DNA of 10,380 nt, taken from Akkermansiaceae bacterium UBA7890 (GTDB taxonomy: Bacteria; Verrucomicrobiota; Verrucomicrobiia; Verrucomicrobiales; Akkermansiaceae). The translations under genes and the position numbers were made by a program. The notes under the pieces were generated by a model. That model was not told where the DNA came from, did not search any database, and was given only the letters and a program-made list of their open reading frames with translations. The stretch lies in NCBI GenBank assembly GCA_002501065.1, contig DLRK01000144.1:24574-34953 (forward strand), read 5' to 3'. Below, one piece after another: positions 1 to 6,130 of the stretch; the first letter of the stretch is position 1; every line of letters starts with the position of its first letter.

Positions 1-24
1 CAGCTCCAGCTCCAGCTCCAGCTG
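1..24 (+). repeat. CAGCTC hexanucleotide tandem repeat
   Basis: Three exact copies of CAGCTC are followed by a fourth with one change (CAGCTG). The array starts at the window edge, so its true length is unknown. It lies in frame in the FKBP gene and encodes alternating Ala-Pro. A 6-bp unit means copy-number changes alter linker length without shifting the frame. Confidence 0.8.
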
Positions 25-893
25 ATTCTCCCAGTCCAGCCACTCCTCCCAAGGCGGCCACCCCGCCCGTGTCGAAGCCTCCCACCCCTCCCAGTCCCCC
101 CACACCCAAGATCCAGCCTGCCCCGGAAGACGTGGCGGCACCACCGGAAGACGCGGAGAAAACAGAATCGGGACTGGTCTCCAGGGTGCTGCAGAAGGGA
201 ACGGGAACGAGTCATCCGAAGGCCGAGGAGAAGGTGAAAGTTCACTACTCCGGATGGCAGACGGACGGATACAATTTCGACAGTTCCCTCAATCGTGGTG
301 TTCCCGCGACTTTCGGTCTCAACCAGGTCATCAAGGGTTGGACGGAAGGGGTACAGTTGATGGTCGAGGGCGAAAAGCGTCGCTTCTGGATCCCGGGGGA
401 ACTGGCCTACGGGAAGCTGGAAGGTGAGCTTCCACCGATTGGTGCGGATGGAAAGCGTCCTGGAAGGCCCCTCGGTCAGCTCTGTTTTGACATCGAGTTG
501 ATCAAGATCCTTCGTCCCCATCCCACCCCGGAGAACCTGACCGCGGCACCGGAGGATGCTGCCGCCAATCCCTCTGGAGTCGCTACCAAGGTCGTCAAGG
601 CCGGAACGGGCGAAGCAAAACCCAAGCCCACGGATAACGTGCAGGTGCACTATACGGTTTGGACGAGCGACGGGACGATGGTGGACAGTAGCCTGCCTTC
701 CGAGCGACCGAAGACTCTCCCCCTCAAGCGGACCATCAAGGGTTTTACCGAGGCCGTGCAGATGATGGTGGAGGGTGAGACGCGCCGCATCTGGGTTCCG
801 CAGAACATGGCCTACGGGGCCACGCCCCCACCAACGGCTCCCAAGGGGATGCTCATCTTCGAAGTCGAATTGCTGAAGATTCTCAGTAACTGA
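3..893 (+). CDS. Tandem-domain FKBP-type peptidyl-prolyl isomerase (5' truncated)
   Basis: The frame is open to the left edge, so the start lies outside the window; the GTG at 69 is only an internal possible start. The visible part opens with an Ala-Pro and Pro/Thr/Ser-rich linker, as in proteins that span the periplasm, but the N-terminus needed to show a signal peptide is missing. Two FKBP domains follow. Counting from the GTG at 69, domain 1 covers about residues 35-149 and keeps the known FKBP12 active-site positions: Tyr60, Phe70-Asp71, Phe82, Val87-Ile88, Trp91, Tyr114 and Phe140. Domain 2 covers about 169-273 and keeps Tyr195, Asp206, Ile223, Tyr249 and Phe264, but has Val205, Leu217, Thr222 and Phe226 where Phe, Phe, Val and Trp are usual. 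Both domains are preceded by an APED-containing linker, suggesting an internal duplication. The family catalyses cis-trans isomerisation of X-Pro bonds during folding. Domain 1 is probably active; domain 2 may mainly bind substrate (inference). The stop is TGA. Confidence 0.93.
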   Translation, partial: APAPAPADSPSPATPPKAATPPVSKPPTPPSPPTPKIQPAPEDVAAPPEDAEKTESGLVSRVLQKGTGTSHPKAEEKVKVHYSGWQTDGYNFDSSLNRGVPATFGLNQVIKGWTEGVQLMVEGEKRRFWIPGELAYGKLEGELPPIGADGKRPGRPLGQLCFDIELIKILRPHPTPENLTAAPEDAAANPSGVATKVVKAGTGEAKPKPTDNVQVHYTVWTSDGTMVDSSLPSERPKTLPLKRTIKGFTEAVQMMVEGETRRIWVPQNMAYGATPPPTAPKGMLIFEVELLKILSN

Positions 894-995
894 TCTTTCC
901 TGAAGCGGAAATCCCGAAACCCGTTGCCGGCGGCTGAAGCTTCTTCCGCGAGGCGTTGCGTTGGCTTCGGGTTTCTCCTCAGGCCGGGTTCTGGA

Positions 996-1196
996 TCAGT
1001 TCTCCCCAGTGGCCTGAGCGCGTGCCTTGCGCAGGGACTCTTCCCGTTTGTTCCACTTGAGGACCTTGCTCATCTCGTGGGCGACGGTTTCGATGGTGAT
1101 GTGGTTCCTGACGTAGGGGAGCTCCCAGACGGCCAGAAAAGCTCCGATGTGGGCCACTCCGAGAACCAGCAGGAGAGTGAAAAGGAGAGATTTCAT
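996..1196 (-). CDS. Small single-span membrane protein, unknown function
   Basis: A 66-residue product that I do not recognise. It begins MKSLLFTLLLVLGVAHIGAF, one hydrophobic helix at about residues 3-20. A soluble tail follows, rich in Lys, Arg and Glu toward the C-terminus (ending KARAQATGEN). It could be a single-pass membrane protein or carry an uncleaved signal anchor; no clear signal-peptidase site or lipobox Cys is visible. The frame extends upstream to 1298, but the start at 1196 is preferred because it places the hydrophobic segment at the N-terminus and lies about 20 nt after the start predicted for the promoter at 1222-1250. There is no good Shine-Dalgarno sequence. The gene converges on the FKBP gene across a 102-base gap that contains a 7-bp inverted repeat (GAAACCC at 916-922, GGGTTTC at 969-975) but no clear terminator. 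The annotation rests on open frame, topology and promoter only. Confidence 0.5.
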   Translation of the reverse strand: MKSLLFTLLLVLGVAHIGAFLAVWELPYVRNHITIETVAHEMSKVLKWNKREESLRKARAQATGEN

Positions 1197-1221
1197 GATT
1201 GGGAGAACCTGAGGGGATGGA

Positions 1222-1250
1222 ATTATTACACAAAAAATGGAATAAATCAA
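1222..1250 (-). promoter_or_regulatory. Sigma70-type promoter for the small membrane protein
   Basis: Read on the minus strand, TTGATT (1245-1250, four of six matches to TTGACA) is followed after exactly 17 bases by AATAAT (1222-1227, five of six matches to TATAAT). The spacing is ideal. The site lies in a conspicuously AT-rich island inside a GC-rich window. Transcription would begin near 1215, giving a leader of about 20 nt before the ATG at 1196. Confidence 0.5.
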
Positions 1251-1450
1251 ATATCCCGTAATTTTTGGTAAAGTTACAGAAATCCATGGAATGCCCATGA
1301 AATAAGGGATTAACGGGAGAAGAGGGCCTGTTGAACATCCACCCGTATCAGGCGTTTCTGTGATTTATCTGGCCTTCGCGATCCCTTGGCCCTGCTTCTC
1401 ATCTTGGGACTGGAGGCCCTGAGAAGAGCGCGTGGTGGAGCAAAACCAGG

Positions 1451-1570
1451 GTGCGCGTTCAGGGGGGGCCGGTTGGAAAGAGGACGGATGCCCGGGTTCC
1501 GGCTACCCTTTACAAGGAGGCCGAGGCCGGGAAAGATCCGGCCCTGTGGAAGAAGGCCAAGGCCGGGTGA
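1451..1570 (+). other. Possible short ORF or gene remnant ahead of the ABC ATPase
   Basis: This frame ends at the TGA at 1568-1570, ten bases before the ABC ATG. Its last residues read LYKEAEAGKDPALWKKAKAG, with codons typical of the neighbouring genes (GAG, AAG, GCC, GGG), unlike the AGA/AGG-rich ABC-frame reading of the same DNA. The only usual start codon in the frame is GTG at 1451, without a ribosome binding site. The coding look continues upstream of it to about 1421 (residues PEKSAWWSKT). It may be a 39-residue basic peptide, the 3' remnant of a decayed or frameshifted gene, or chance. I do not recognise a family. Confidence 0.25.
1514..1567 (+). repeat. Imperfect 18-bp direct repeat
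   Basis: AAGGAGGCCGAGGCCGGG at 1514-1531 recurs as AAGAAGGCCAAGGCCGGG at 1550-1567, 36 bases further on. There are two differences, both G to A at the first position of a codon in the short frame ending at 1570. In that frame the units read KEAEAG and KKAKAG. Confidence 0.7.
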
Positions 1571-1580
1571 TCTGAAATCG

Positions 1581-3086
1581 ATGGGAAGTGCGTCTCCGTC
1601 CGACTCCTCTCCGCTCCTCGAGATGCGGGGGATCGACAAATCATTTCCCGGGGTCCAGGCCCTGAGGGGAGTGGATTTGACTCTTCAACCCGGCGAGGTT
1701 CTCGCCCTGCTGGGAGAAAATGGAGCTGGCAAGAGCACCCTGATCAAGATTCTCGGGGGCGCCCACGCCCCGACGGCGGGGAGCGTAGTGGTGAAGGGCG
1801 AGCCGGCGGATCTCTCCACGCCGCACATGAGCCAGGCCGCCGGGATCGGAATCATTTACCAGGAGTTCAACCTGGTGCCTCATCTCAGCGTTCGCGAAAA
1901 CATCTTCCTGGGGCGGGAGAAAGCGAAAGGGGGATTCATCGATGTGCGGGAAGAGCGTCGTCAGGCCCTGAAACTCTTCGAGCGTCTCGGGACGGTGATC
2001 GACCCGGAGTGGCGCTGTGCCGACATGACCGTGGCGCAGCAGCAGGTGGTTGAGATCGCCAAGGCCCTCTCACAGGATGCGCGGATCCTGGTGATGGATG
2101 AGCCGAGCGCGACTCTCACTCCCCAGGAAGTGGAGCGTCTGCTTGAAATTGTGCGTGAACTGCGGGACCAGGGACTGGGCATCATCTATATCAGCCACCG
2201 GCTGGAGGAGGTCCATCAGATTGCGGATCGCATCATGGTCCTGCGGGACGGCGAACATGTGGGAACGAGGACGGCCGGCGAGCTCGACCGGGAAGCCCTC
2301 ATCGAGTTGATGGTGGGCCGCAAACTGGAAAATGAGTTTCCGGTTCACACTCCCCAGCTCGGGGAGGAGCGCCTGGTGGTGACCGGCTTGAGGCGTGGCT
2401 CCGTGGTGAAGGATGTGTCGTTCTCGGTCAGGGCAGGGGAGATCCTGGCTGTGACCGGTCTGGTGGGAGCGGGGCGGACCGAAACGGTGCGCCTGCTCTT
2501 CGGGGCGGATCGACCGGACGGGGGCTCGATCACCCTCGATGGGCGGCCGCTTCACCTGCCCAGCCCGCGCCATGCCATCAGGGCCGGGATCGGCCTGCTC
2601 ACCGAGGATCGCAAGAGCCAGGGACTGGTCCTCATCCACTCGGTCCGGGAGAATTTCGGGCTGCCCAATCTCGACCAATTCACCCGCGGCGGGTTCGTGA
2701 ACAGTCGGAGCGAGCGCAGGGGATTCGGGAGCTTCGTCGATTCACTCCGGATCAAGATTCCGCATCAGGAGGAGCTGGCGCAGAATCTCTCGGGCGGGAA
2801 TCAGCAGAAGGTGGTGCTCGCCAAGTGGCTGCAACGGAACTGCGAGGTCATCATCTTCGACGAGCCCACCCGGGGTATTGATGTGGGTGCGAAATACGAG
2901 ATCTACCTGCTCATCCAGGAACTGGCTGCCCAGGGGAAGGCCATCATCATGATCAGCTCGGAATTGCCCGAGGTTCTCGGGATGGCCGACCGCGTGCTCG
3001 TCATGCACGAGGGACGGGTGACCGGTGAGATCACCGACGTGAAGGGCGCCACCCAGGAGGATATCATGAACCTGGCGGTGGCCTGA
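1581..3086 (+). CDS. Sugar-type ABC transporter ATPase with two nucleotide-binding domains (RbsA/MglA class)
   Basis: A 501-residue product, the usual length for this class, whose members power import of monosaccharides such as ribose, galactose or xylose; the substrate cannot be read from the ATPase. Domain 1 has Walker A GENGAGKST (45-53), Q-loop Gln94, a signature-like segment MTVAQQQ (149-155), Walker B ILVMDEP (169-175) and switch His206. Domain 2 has the degenerate P-loop GLVGAGRTE (293-301) without the Walker Lys, normal for this class and usually taken to mean weak hydrolysis there, then LSGGNQQK (403-410), Walker B IIFDEP (424-429) and ISSELPE (458-464) instead of a switch His. The ATG at 1581 is chosen because it precedes a short Ser-rich leader directly before the first ABC strand; the TTG at 1386 would add 65 low-quality residues. 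GGGTGA ten bases upstream is a weak ribosome site. No permease or sugar-binding protein gene lies on either side, although such genes normally sit together. Confidence 0.93.
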   Translation: MGSASPSDSSPLLEMRGIDKSFPGVQALRGVDLTLQPGEVLALLGENGAGKSTLIKILGGAHAPTAGSVVVKGEPADLSTPHMSQAAGIGIIYQEFNLVPHLSVRENIFLGREKAKGGFIDVREERRQALKLFERLGTVIDPEWRCADMTVAQQQVVEIAKALSQDARILVMDEPSATLTPQEVERLLEIVRELRDQGLGIIYISHRLEEVHQIADRIMVLRDGEHVGTRTAGELDREALIELMVGRKLENEFPVHTPQLGEERLVVTGLRRGSVVKDVSFSVRAGEILAVTGLVGAGRTETVRLLFGADRPDGGSITLDGRPLHLPSPRHAIRAGIGLLTEDRKSQGLVLIHSVRENFGLPNLDQFTRGGFVNSRSERRGFGSFVDSLRIKIPHQEELAQNLSGGNQQKVVLAKWLQRNCEVIIFDEPTRGIDVGAKYEIYLLIQELAAQGKAIIMISSELPEVLGMADRVLVMHEGRVTGEITDVKGATQEDIMNLAVA

Positions 3087-3110
3087 CAGGTGCCAGGTGC
3101 GCCGAACTCC

Positions 3111-3137
3111 GTCATCCCGGGAAGGGTTGATGACCCT
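3111..3137. terminator. Possible bidirectional terminator between the ABC ATPase and argG
   Basis: GTCATC (3111-3116) pairs with GATGAC (3129-3134), extendable by CC/GG across a two-base bulge. An alternative 5-bp stem, AGGGT (3123-3127) with ACCCT (3133-3137), overlaps it. On the plus strand the hairpin is followed by GTTACTTTTCC, a weak T-rich stretch; on the minus strand no T-run follows. The position between two convergent stop codons fits a terminator, but the signal is modest. Confidence 0.35.
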
Positions 3138-3138
3138 G

Positions 3139-4422
3139 TTACTTTTCCTGGCGTGCGTTCGCCTTCAGGCGCAGGGCATTGAGGGAGATGAAGCCGGTGG
3201 CGTCGTCCTGGTTGTAGGCGTGCTCGGCGCCACCCTCCATGGTGGCCACGTCCTCGCGGTAGAGCGAGAGGGGAGAGCGGCGTCCCGCATTCATGACGTT
3301 GCCCTTGTAGAGCTTGAGGCGCACTTCGCCGGTCACGGTCTGCTGGGTTTCGGTCACCAGGGCCTGCAGGGCAAGGCGCTCCGGGGCGAACCAGAAGCCA
3401 TTGTAGACCAGTTGGGCATACTTGGGAATGAGGCTGTCGCGGATCTGCATGGCCTCGCGGTCCATGGTGAGGGTTTCGAGGTCGCGGTGGGCTGCCAGCA
3501 GGATGGTGCCTCCGGGGGTCTCGTAGATTCCGCGGGACTTCATGCCCACGAAGCGGTTTTCCACGATGTCGACCCGGCCGATTCCATGTTGCCCTCCCAG
3601 GGTGTTGAGCACGCGCATCATGCCGTAGGGCGAGAGGAGGGCGTAGCCATCGCGTTCTCCTTCCGCCGTGATGTCCTCCAGGCCGGCGAGGAGATCGTCC
3701 TGTCCCTCGCACTGGAAGCCGATGGCATTTCCCTTCTCGAAGAGGAGTTGGAGGTAGTGCGGTTGGTCGGGGGCCTCCTCGGGGGAAACGGAGAGGACGT
3801 ACATGTCGCGGTCCGCCTCGGTGGTTCCATCGTACCAGGGGTCTTCCAGCATTCCCGCCTCGAAGGAGATGTGCAGGAGGTTGCGGTCCATGGAGTAGGG
3901 TTTCTTGAGGGAGGCCTGGATCGGGATGTCGTGGGCCTCGGCGTAGGCGATCATTTCGCTGCGGCCGGGAAACTGCTCGCGGAAGCGCTCCTGCCGCCAG
4001 GGAGCGATGACTTCCACCTGGGGCGCGAGGCTGGCGGCGCTCAGTTCAAAGCGGACCTGGTCGTTGCCCTTTCCGGTGGCACCGTGCGCGATGGCGTCAG
4101 CTCCTTCCTGGAGGGCGATCTCGAGCATGCCCTTGGCGATGCAGGGACGGGCAATGGAGGTGCCCAGGAGGTAGCGGCCCTCGTAGACCGCGTTGGCCTG
4201 GAACATGGGAAAGATGAAGTCGCGGGCGAATTCCTCCCGCATGTCGCCGATGAAGCACTTGCTGGCCCCGGTGTTGAGGGCCTTTTCCTCGAGTCCGTCC
4301 AGTTCGTCCCCCTGGCCGACGTCCGCGCAGTAGGCGATGACGTCCGCGCGGTAGGTCTCCTTGAGCCAGGTGAGCAGGACGGAGGTGTCCAATCCTCCGG
4401 AATAGGCGACGACGATTTTCAT
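3139..4422 (-). CDS. argG: Argininosuccinate synthase
   Basis: A 427-residue cytoplasmic enzyme that joins citrulline and aspartate, using ATP, to give argininosuccinate, the penultimate step of arginine synthesis (EC 6.3.4.5). The PP-loop ATP-pyrophosphatase motif YSGGLDTS is at residues 7-14. Other family landmarks are EGRYLLGTSIARP (81-93) and the glycine-rich GATGKGNDQVRFE (114-126), followed by KKPYSMDRNLLHISFE and the C-terminal KLYKGN and SPLSLY segments. The protein looks full length, slightly longer than the roughly 400 residues common for the family, and starts with MKIVVAYSGG as expected. No Shine-Dalgarno sequence is visible before the ATG. No other arginine gene is in the window, so argG stands alone, as it often does. 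It converges on the ABC ATPase (52-base gap) and diverges from the TauE-family gene (122-base gap). The minus-strand leader contains TTGAGA but no convincing -10 partner. The stop is TAA. Confidence 0.98.
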   Translation of the reverse strand: MKIVVAYSGGLDTSVLLTWLKETYRADVIAYCADVGQGDELDGLEEKALNTGASKCFIGDMREEFARDFIFPMFQANAVYEGRYLLGTSIARPCIAKGMLEIALQEGADAIAHGATGKGNDQVRFELSAASLAPQVEVIAPWRQERFREQFPGRSEMIAYAEAHDIPIQASLKKPYSMDRNLLHISFEAGMLEDPWYDGTTEADRDMYVLSVSPEEAPDQPHYLQLLFEKGNAIGFQCEGQDDLLAGLEDITAEGERDGYALLSPYGMMRVLNTLGGQHGIGRVDIVENRFVGMKSRGIYETPGGTILLAAHRDLETLTMDREAMQIRDSLIPKYAQLVYNGFWFAPERLALQALVTETQQTVTGEVRLKLYKGNVMNAGRRSPLSLYREDVATMEGGAEHAYNQDDATGFISLNALRLKANARQEK

Positions 4423-4507
4423 GGTCGCGGAAGTTAAGAGGAGAGGGCGCAGAGTCCAGAACCAAGATTGCGGATTGGAGAATGGCGGTGAATTGGACCG
4501 GGTGGGC

Positions 4508-4535
4508 TTGTCTCAAAAGGCGGTGTGGTCACAAT
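4508..4535 (+). promoter_or_regulatory. Weak candidate promoter for the TauE-family gene
   Basis: TTGTCT (4508-4513, four of six) and CACAAT (4530-4535, four of six) are separated by 16 bases. Transcription would start only a few bases before the ATG at 4545, giving a nearly leaderless mRNA, in keeping with the absence of a ribosome site there. The match is weak and may be chance. Confidence 0.2.
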
Positions 4536-4544
4536 CGGCCGCGC

Positions 4545-5288
4545 ATGGAGATTGAGTTATCGGCTGCCGGTTGGGCCTGGGCCATCGTGGCCGCGCTGGC
4601 GGTGGGCGTTTCCAAGACTGGTTTCGGTGGGATCGGCCTGGTGGCGGTCTCCATCATGGCGGACCTCTTCGGGAAGCCCTCGGTGGGAATCCTGCTTCCC
4701 ATGCTGATCCTTGCCGATATCTCGGTCTACCCCTTCTTCCGCAGGTACGCCTCCTGGGCCCCGGTGTGGAAGCTGCTCCCGCCCACTCTCCTGGGTTGTG
4801 GGGCGGGCTACTTCTTCCTCGACTGGATGCCGGCAGATTCGGCCCGCTTCATTATCGGGAGCATTATCCTGGCCATGGTCGGAATGCAGCTTTTCCGGCG
4901 CATCGGGCAGGAAGGCTTTGAGCGCCTGGCCCACTCCCGGTCGGCAGGCTACGGGGCGGGGTTCGCAGCGGGTATTGCCACCATGGTGGCCAATGCGGCG
5001 GGACCGATCTTCCAACTCTATCTCCTTTCCCGCCGCTTTGAAAAACTGGAGCTCATCGGGGTGGGAGCGCGCTTCTTCCTTCTCGTCAATATCCTGAAGG
5101 TTCCCTTCCTCGGTGGGATGAGCTTCATCAACGGGGAGAGTCTCCTCTTCAACCTCAAGCTCGTGCCGGTCATCCTGCTGGGGATCTACCTCGGACGGCA
5201 CCTCGTCCATGCCGTCTCGCAACGGCTCTTTGAGTGGCTCGTGATTATCTTTGCCCTGATTGCCGGGGGACGGCTCGTCTTCTTCTAG
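4545..5288 (+). CDS. TauE/SafE-family membrane permease (sulfite-exporter-like)
   Basis: A 247-residue, very hydrophobic inner-membrane protein with roughly seven or eight predicted spans. The two half-domain signatures of the family are visible: VSKTGFGG at residues 22-29, at the end of the first helix, and ANAAGP at 149-154 opening the second half. The length is typical. Members move small anions or organosulfur compounds such as sulfite, sulfoacetate or taurine-derived products, usually outward, but most are uncharacterised, and no sulfur-metabolism gene nearby narrows the substrate. The frame is open back to an ATG at 4482, but the extra 21 residues are polar and basic and that start has a GGAG only one base away. 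ATG 4545 begins directly before the first membrane helix and is preferred, although it has no Shine-Dalgarno sequence. The stop is 11 bases from the stop of the convergent M50 protease gene. Confidence 0.9.
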   Translation: MEIELSAAGWAWAIVAALAVGVSKTGFGGIGLVAVSIMADLFGKPSVGILLPMLILADISVYPFFRRYASWAPVWKLLPPTLLGCGAGYFFLDWMPADSARFIIGSIILAMVGMQLFRRIGQEGFERLAHSRSAGYGAGFAAGIATMVANAAGPIFQLYLLSRRFEKLELIGVGARFFLLVNILKVPFLGGMSFINGESLLFNLKLVPVILLGIYLGRHLVHAVSQRLFEWLVIIFALIAGGRLVFF

Positions 5289-5299
5289 AATGAGGTCCT

Positions 5300-5947
5300 T
5301 TACCAGCCGCGCTGCTCACTGGCGCGTAGCATCTTGTAGTTCTGCCAGGCGGTGAAGCCGAGCACGATGGGGAAGAGGAGGCTCCTGGTCAGGAGAAACA
5401 TCAGCACCCCGACGACCACCGCCACGACGATGCTGATCTTGAGGGTGAGCTGAATGCGACGGGGACCGAGGGCTTCCCGGAGGATCTGCCCCCCGTCCAG
5501 GGGATGGACCGGGATGAGATTGATGAGAGCCCAGAACAGGCTCACCCATACGAAGGCATACAGAAGGCTGGCGGCCGGGCCGTCGAAGCTGCGCGGCAGG
5601 AGCAGGAGCAGGACAAGGGACGCTCCGCCACAGCAGGCCTGGAGGGCCGGACCTGCCGCACTGATGAAGATCTGCTGACTCCGGGTGAAGTTGGCACCCT
5701 GGGAGATGGCGGCCCCACCGAGGCCATGGAGGACAATGGCGACGTGCCGGCACCCGAAGAGCCGGCTCATGAGGGCGTGTCCCAGTTCGTGGATGAGGAT
5801 GGAAGCGAAACCCGCCATCATGAACAGCATGACTCTGAGAATGTCCTCGCGTTCCTGAATGTGCAGAGCACCTCCAATGAAGGCGAGGATGAGCCAGTGC
5901 CAGGGTTCCACCGTGACGGGGAATCCGAAGAGACGGAAGCGGAGCAC
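5300..5947 (-). CDS. Minimal site-2-protease-like M50 metalloprotease
   Basis: A 215-residue polytopic membrane protein. The zinc-binding and catalytic motif HELGH is at residues 53-57 inside a hydrophobic helix, and NLIPVHPLDGG (143-153) provides the third zinc ligand, Asp151. This pair defines peptidase family M50, which cuts substrates within the membrane. There is no PDZ or CBS domain, so it resembles the small SpoIVFB-like/RIP branch rather than RseP. The substrate is unknown and no anti-sigma factor or sigma factor gene is adjacent. The start is GTG at 5947; the product opens MLRFRLFGFPVTVEP, typical of this branch, which supports it. The bases just upstream (TCTCCTCCC) are pyrimidine-rich and give no Shine-Dalgarno pairing. 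The gene converges on the TauE-family gene. The stop is TAA. Confidence 0.92.
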   Translation of the reverse strand: MLRFRLFGFPVTVEPWHWLILAFIGGALHIQEREDILRVMLFMMAGFASILIHELGHALMSRLFGCRHVAIVLHGLGGAAISQGANFTRSQQIFISAAGPALQACCGGASLVLLLLLPRSFDGPAASLLYAFVWVSLFWALINLIPVHPLDGGQILREALGPRRIQLTLKISIVVAVVVGVLMFLLTRSLLFPIVLGFTAWQNYKMLRASEQRGW

Positions 5948-5985
5948 GGGAGGAGACTAAGGGCATTCCCCCGGGAGTCGAGTGT

Positions 5986-5998
5986 CCAGTGGGACTGG
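5986..5998. repeat. Inverted repeat upstream of the M50 protease gene
   Basis: CCAGT, three bases, ACTGG form a perfect 5-bp inverted repeat 39-51 bases upstream of the GTG. The left arm can instead pair with CTGGAC at 6004-6009 (GTCCAG at 5984-5989). It could be an operator or leader hairpin, or chance in GC-rich DNA. The surrounding gap 5948-6130 otherwise shows no promoter I can defend. Confidence 0.25.
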
Positions 5999-6056
5999 TT
6001 TGCCTGGACGGCCGGATCCTGTTGTGAGCGCAGGAGCACCCGGACCGGGACCACCT

Positions 6057-6074
6057 CGCAAGGGTGAACTTGCG
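6057..6074 (-). terminator. Weak hairpin downstream of topB
   Basis: CGCAAG (6057-6062) and CTTGCG (6069-6074) form a 6-bp stem with a six-base loop, about 57 bases beyond the topB stop on its strand. No T-run follows, so it is at best a non-canonical terminator. Confidence 0.2.
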
Positions 6075-6130
6075 GGAGTTGCTGGTGGGTTCAAAGGCGG
6101 CTGTTGAGGGTCATCAGCCACGTCAGAGCC

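Larger units (their letters stand above)
1251..1580. other. Gene-poor stretch upstream of the ABC ATPase
   Basis: The left third (to about 1320) is AT-rich and probably holds promoters; I found no convincing plus-strand -35/-10 pair. The rest is GC-rich. A TTG-initiated extension of the ABC frame begins at 1386, but its translation is rich in Arg encoded by AGA/AGG and has no family similarity, so I treat it as non-coding in that frame. A different frame gives a coding-like tail ending at 1570 (see the separate entry). No RNA gene is recognisable. Confidence 0.5.

Noticed and set aside
894..975. Inverted repeats between the FKBP gene and the small membrane protein gene as a terminator
   Set aside because: The arms GAAACCC and GGGTTTC are 46 bases apart, competing pairings (CCCGAA/TTCGGG, GCGGAA/TTCCGC) exist, and no T-run follows a compact stem.
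1386..1580. TTG start extending the ABC ATPase by 65 residues
   Set aside because: The extra residues are Arg/Gly/Pro-rich with AGA/AGG codons, no family member has such an extension, and the ATG at 1581 gives the standard 501-residue length.
3097..4437. 446-codon open frame on the plus strand opposite argG
   Set aside because: argG is unmistakable on the other strand. The plus-strand translation has no recognisable motif and is the usual antisense shadow of a GC-rich gene.
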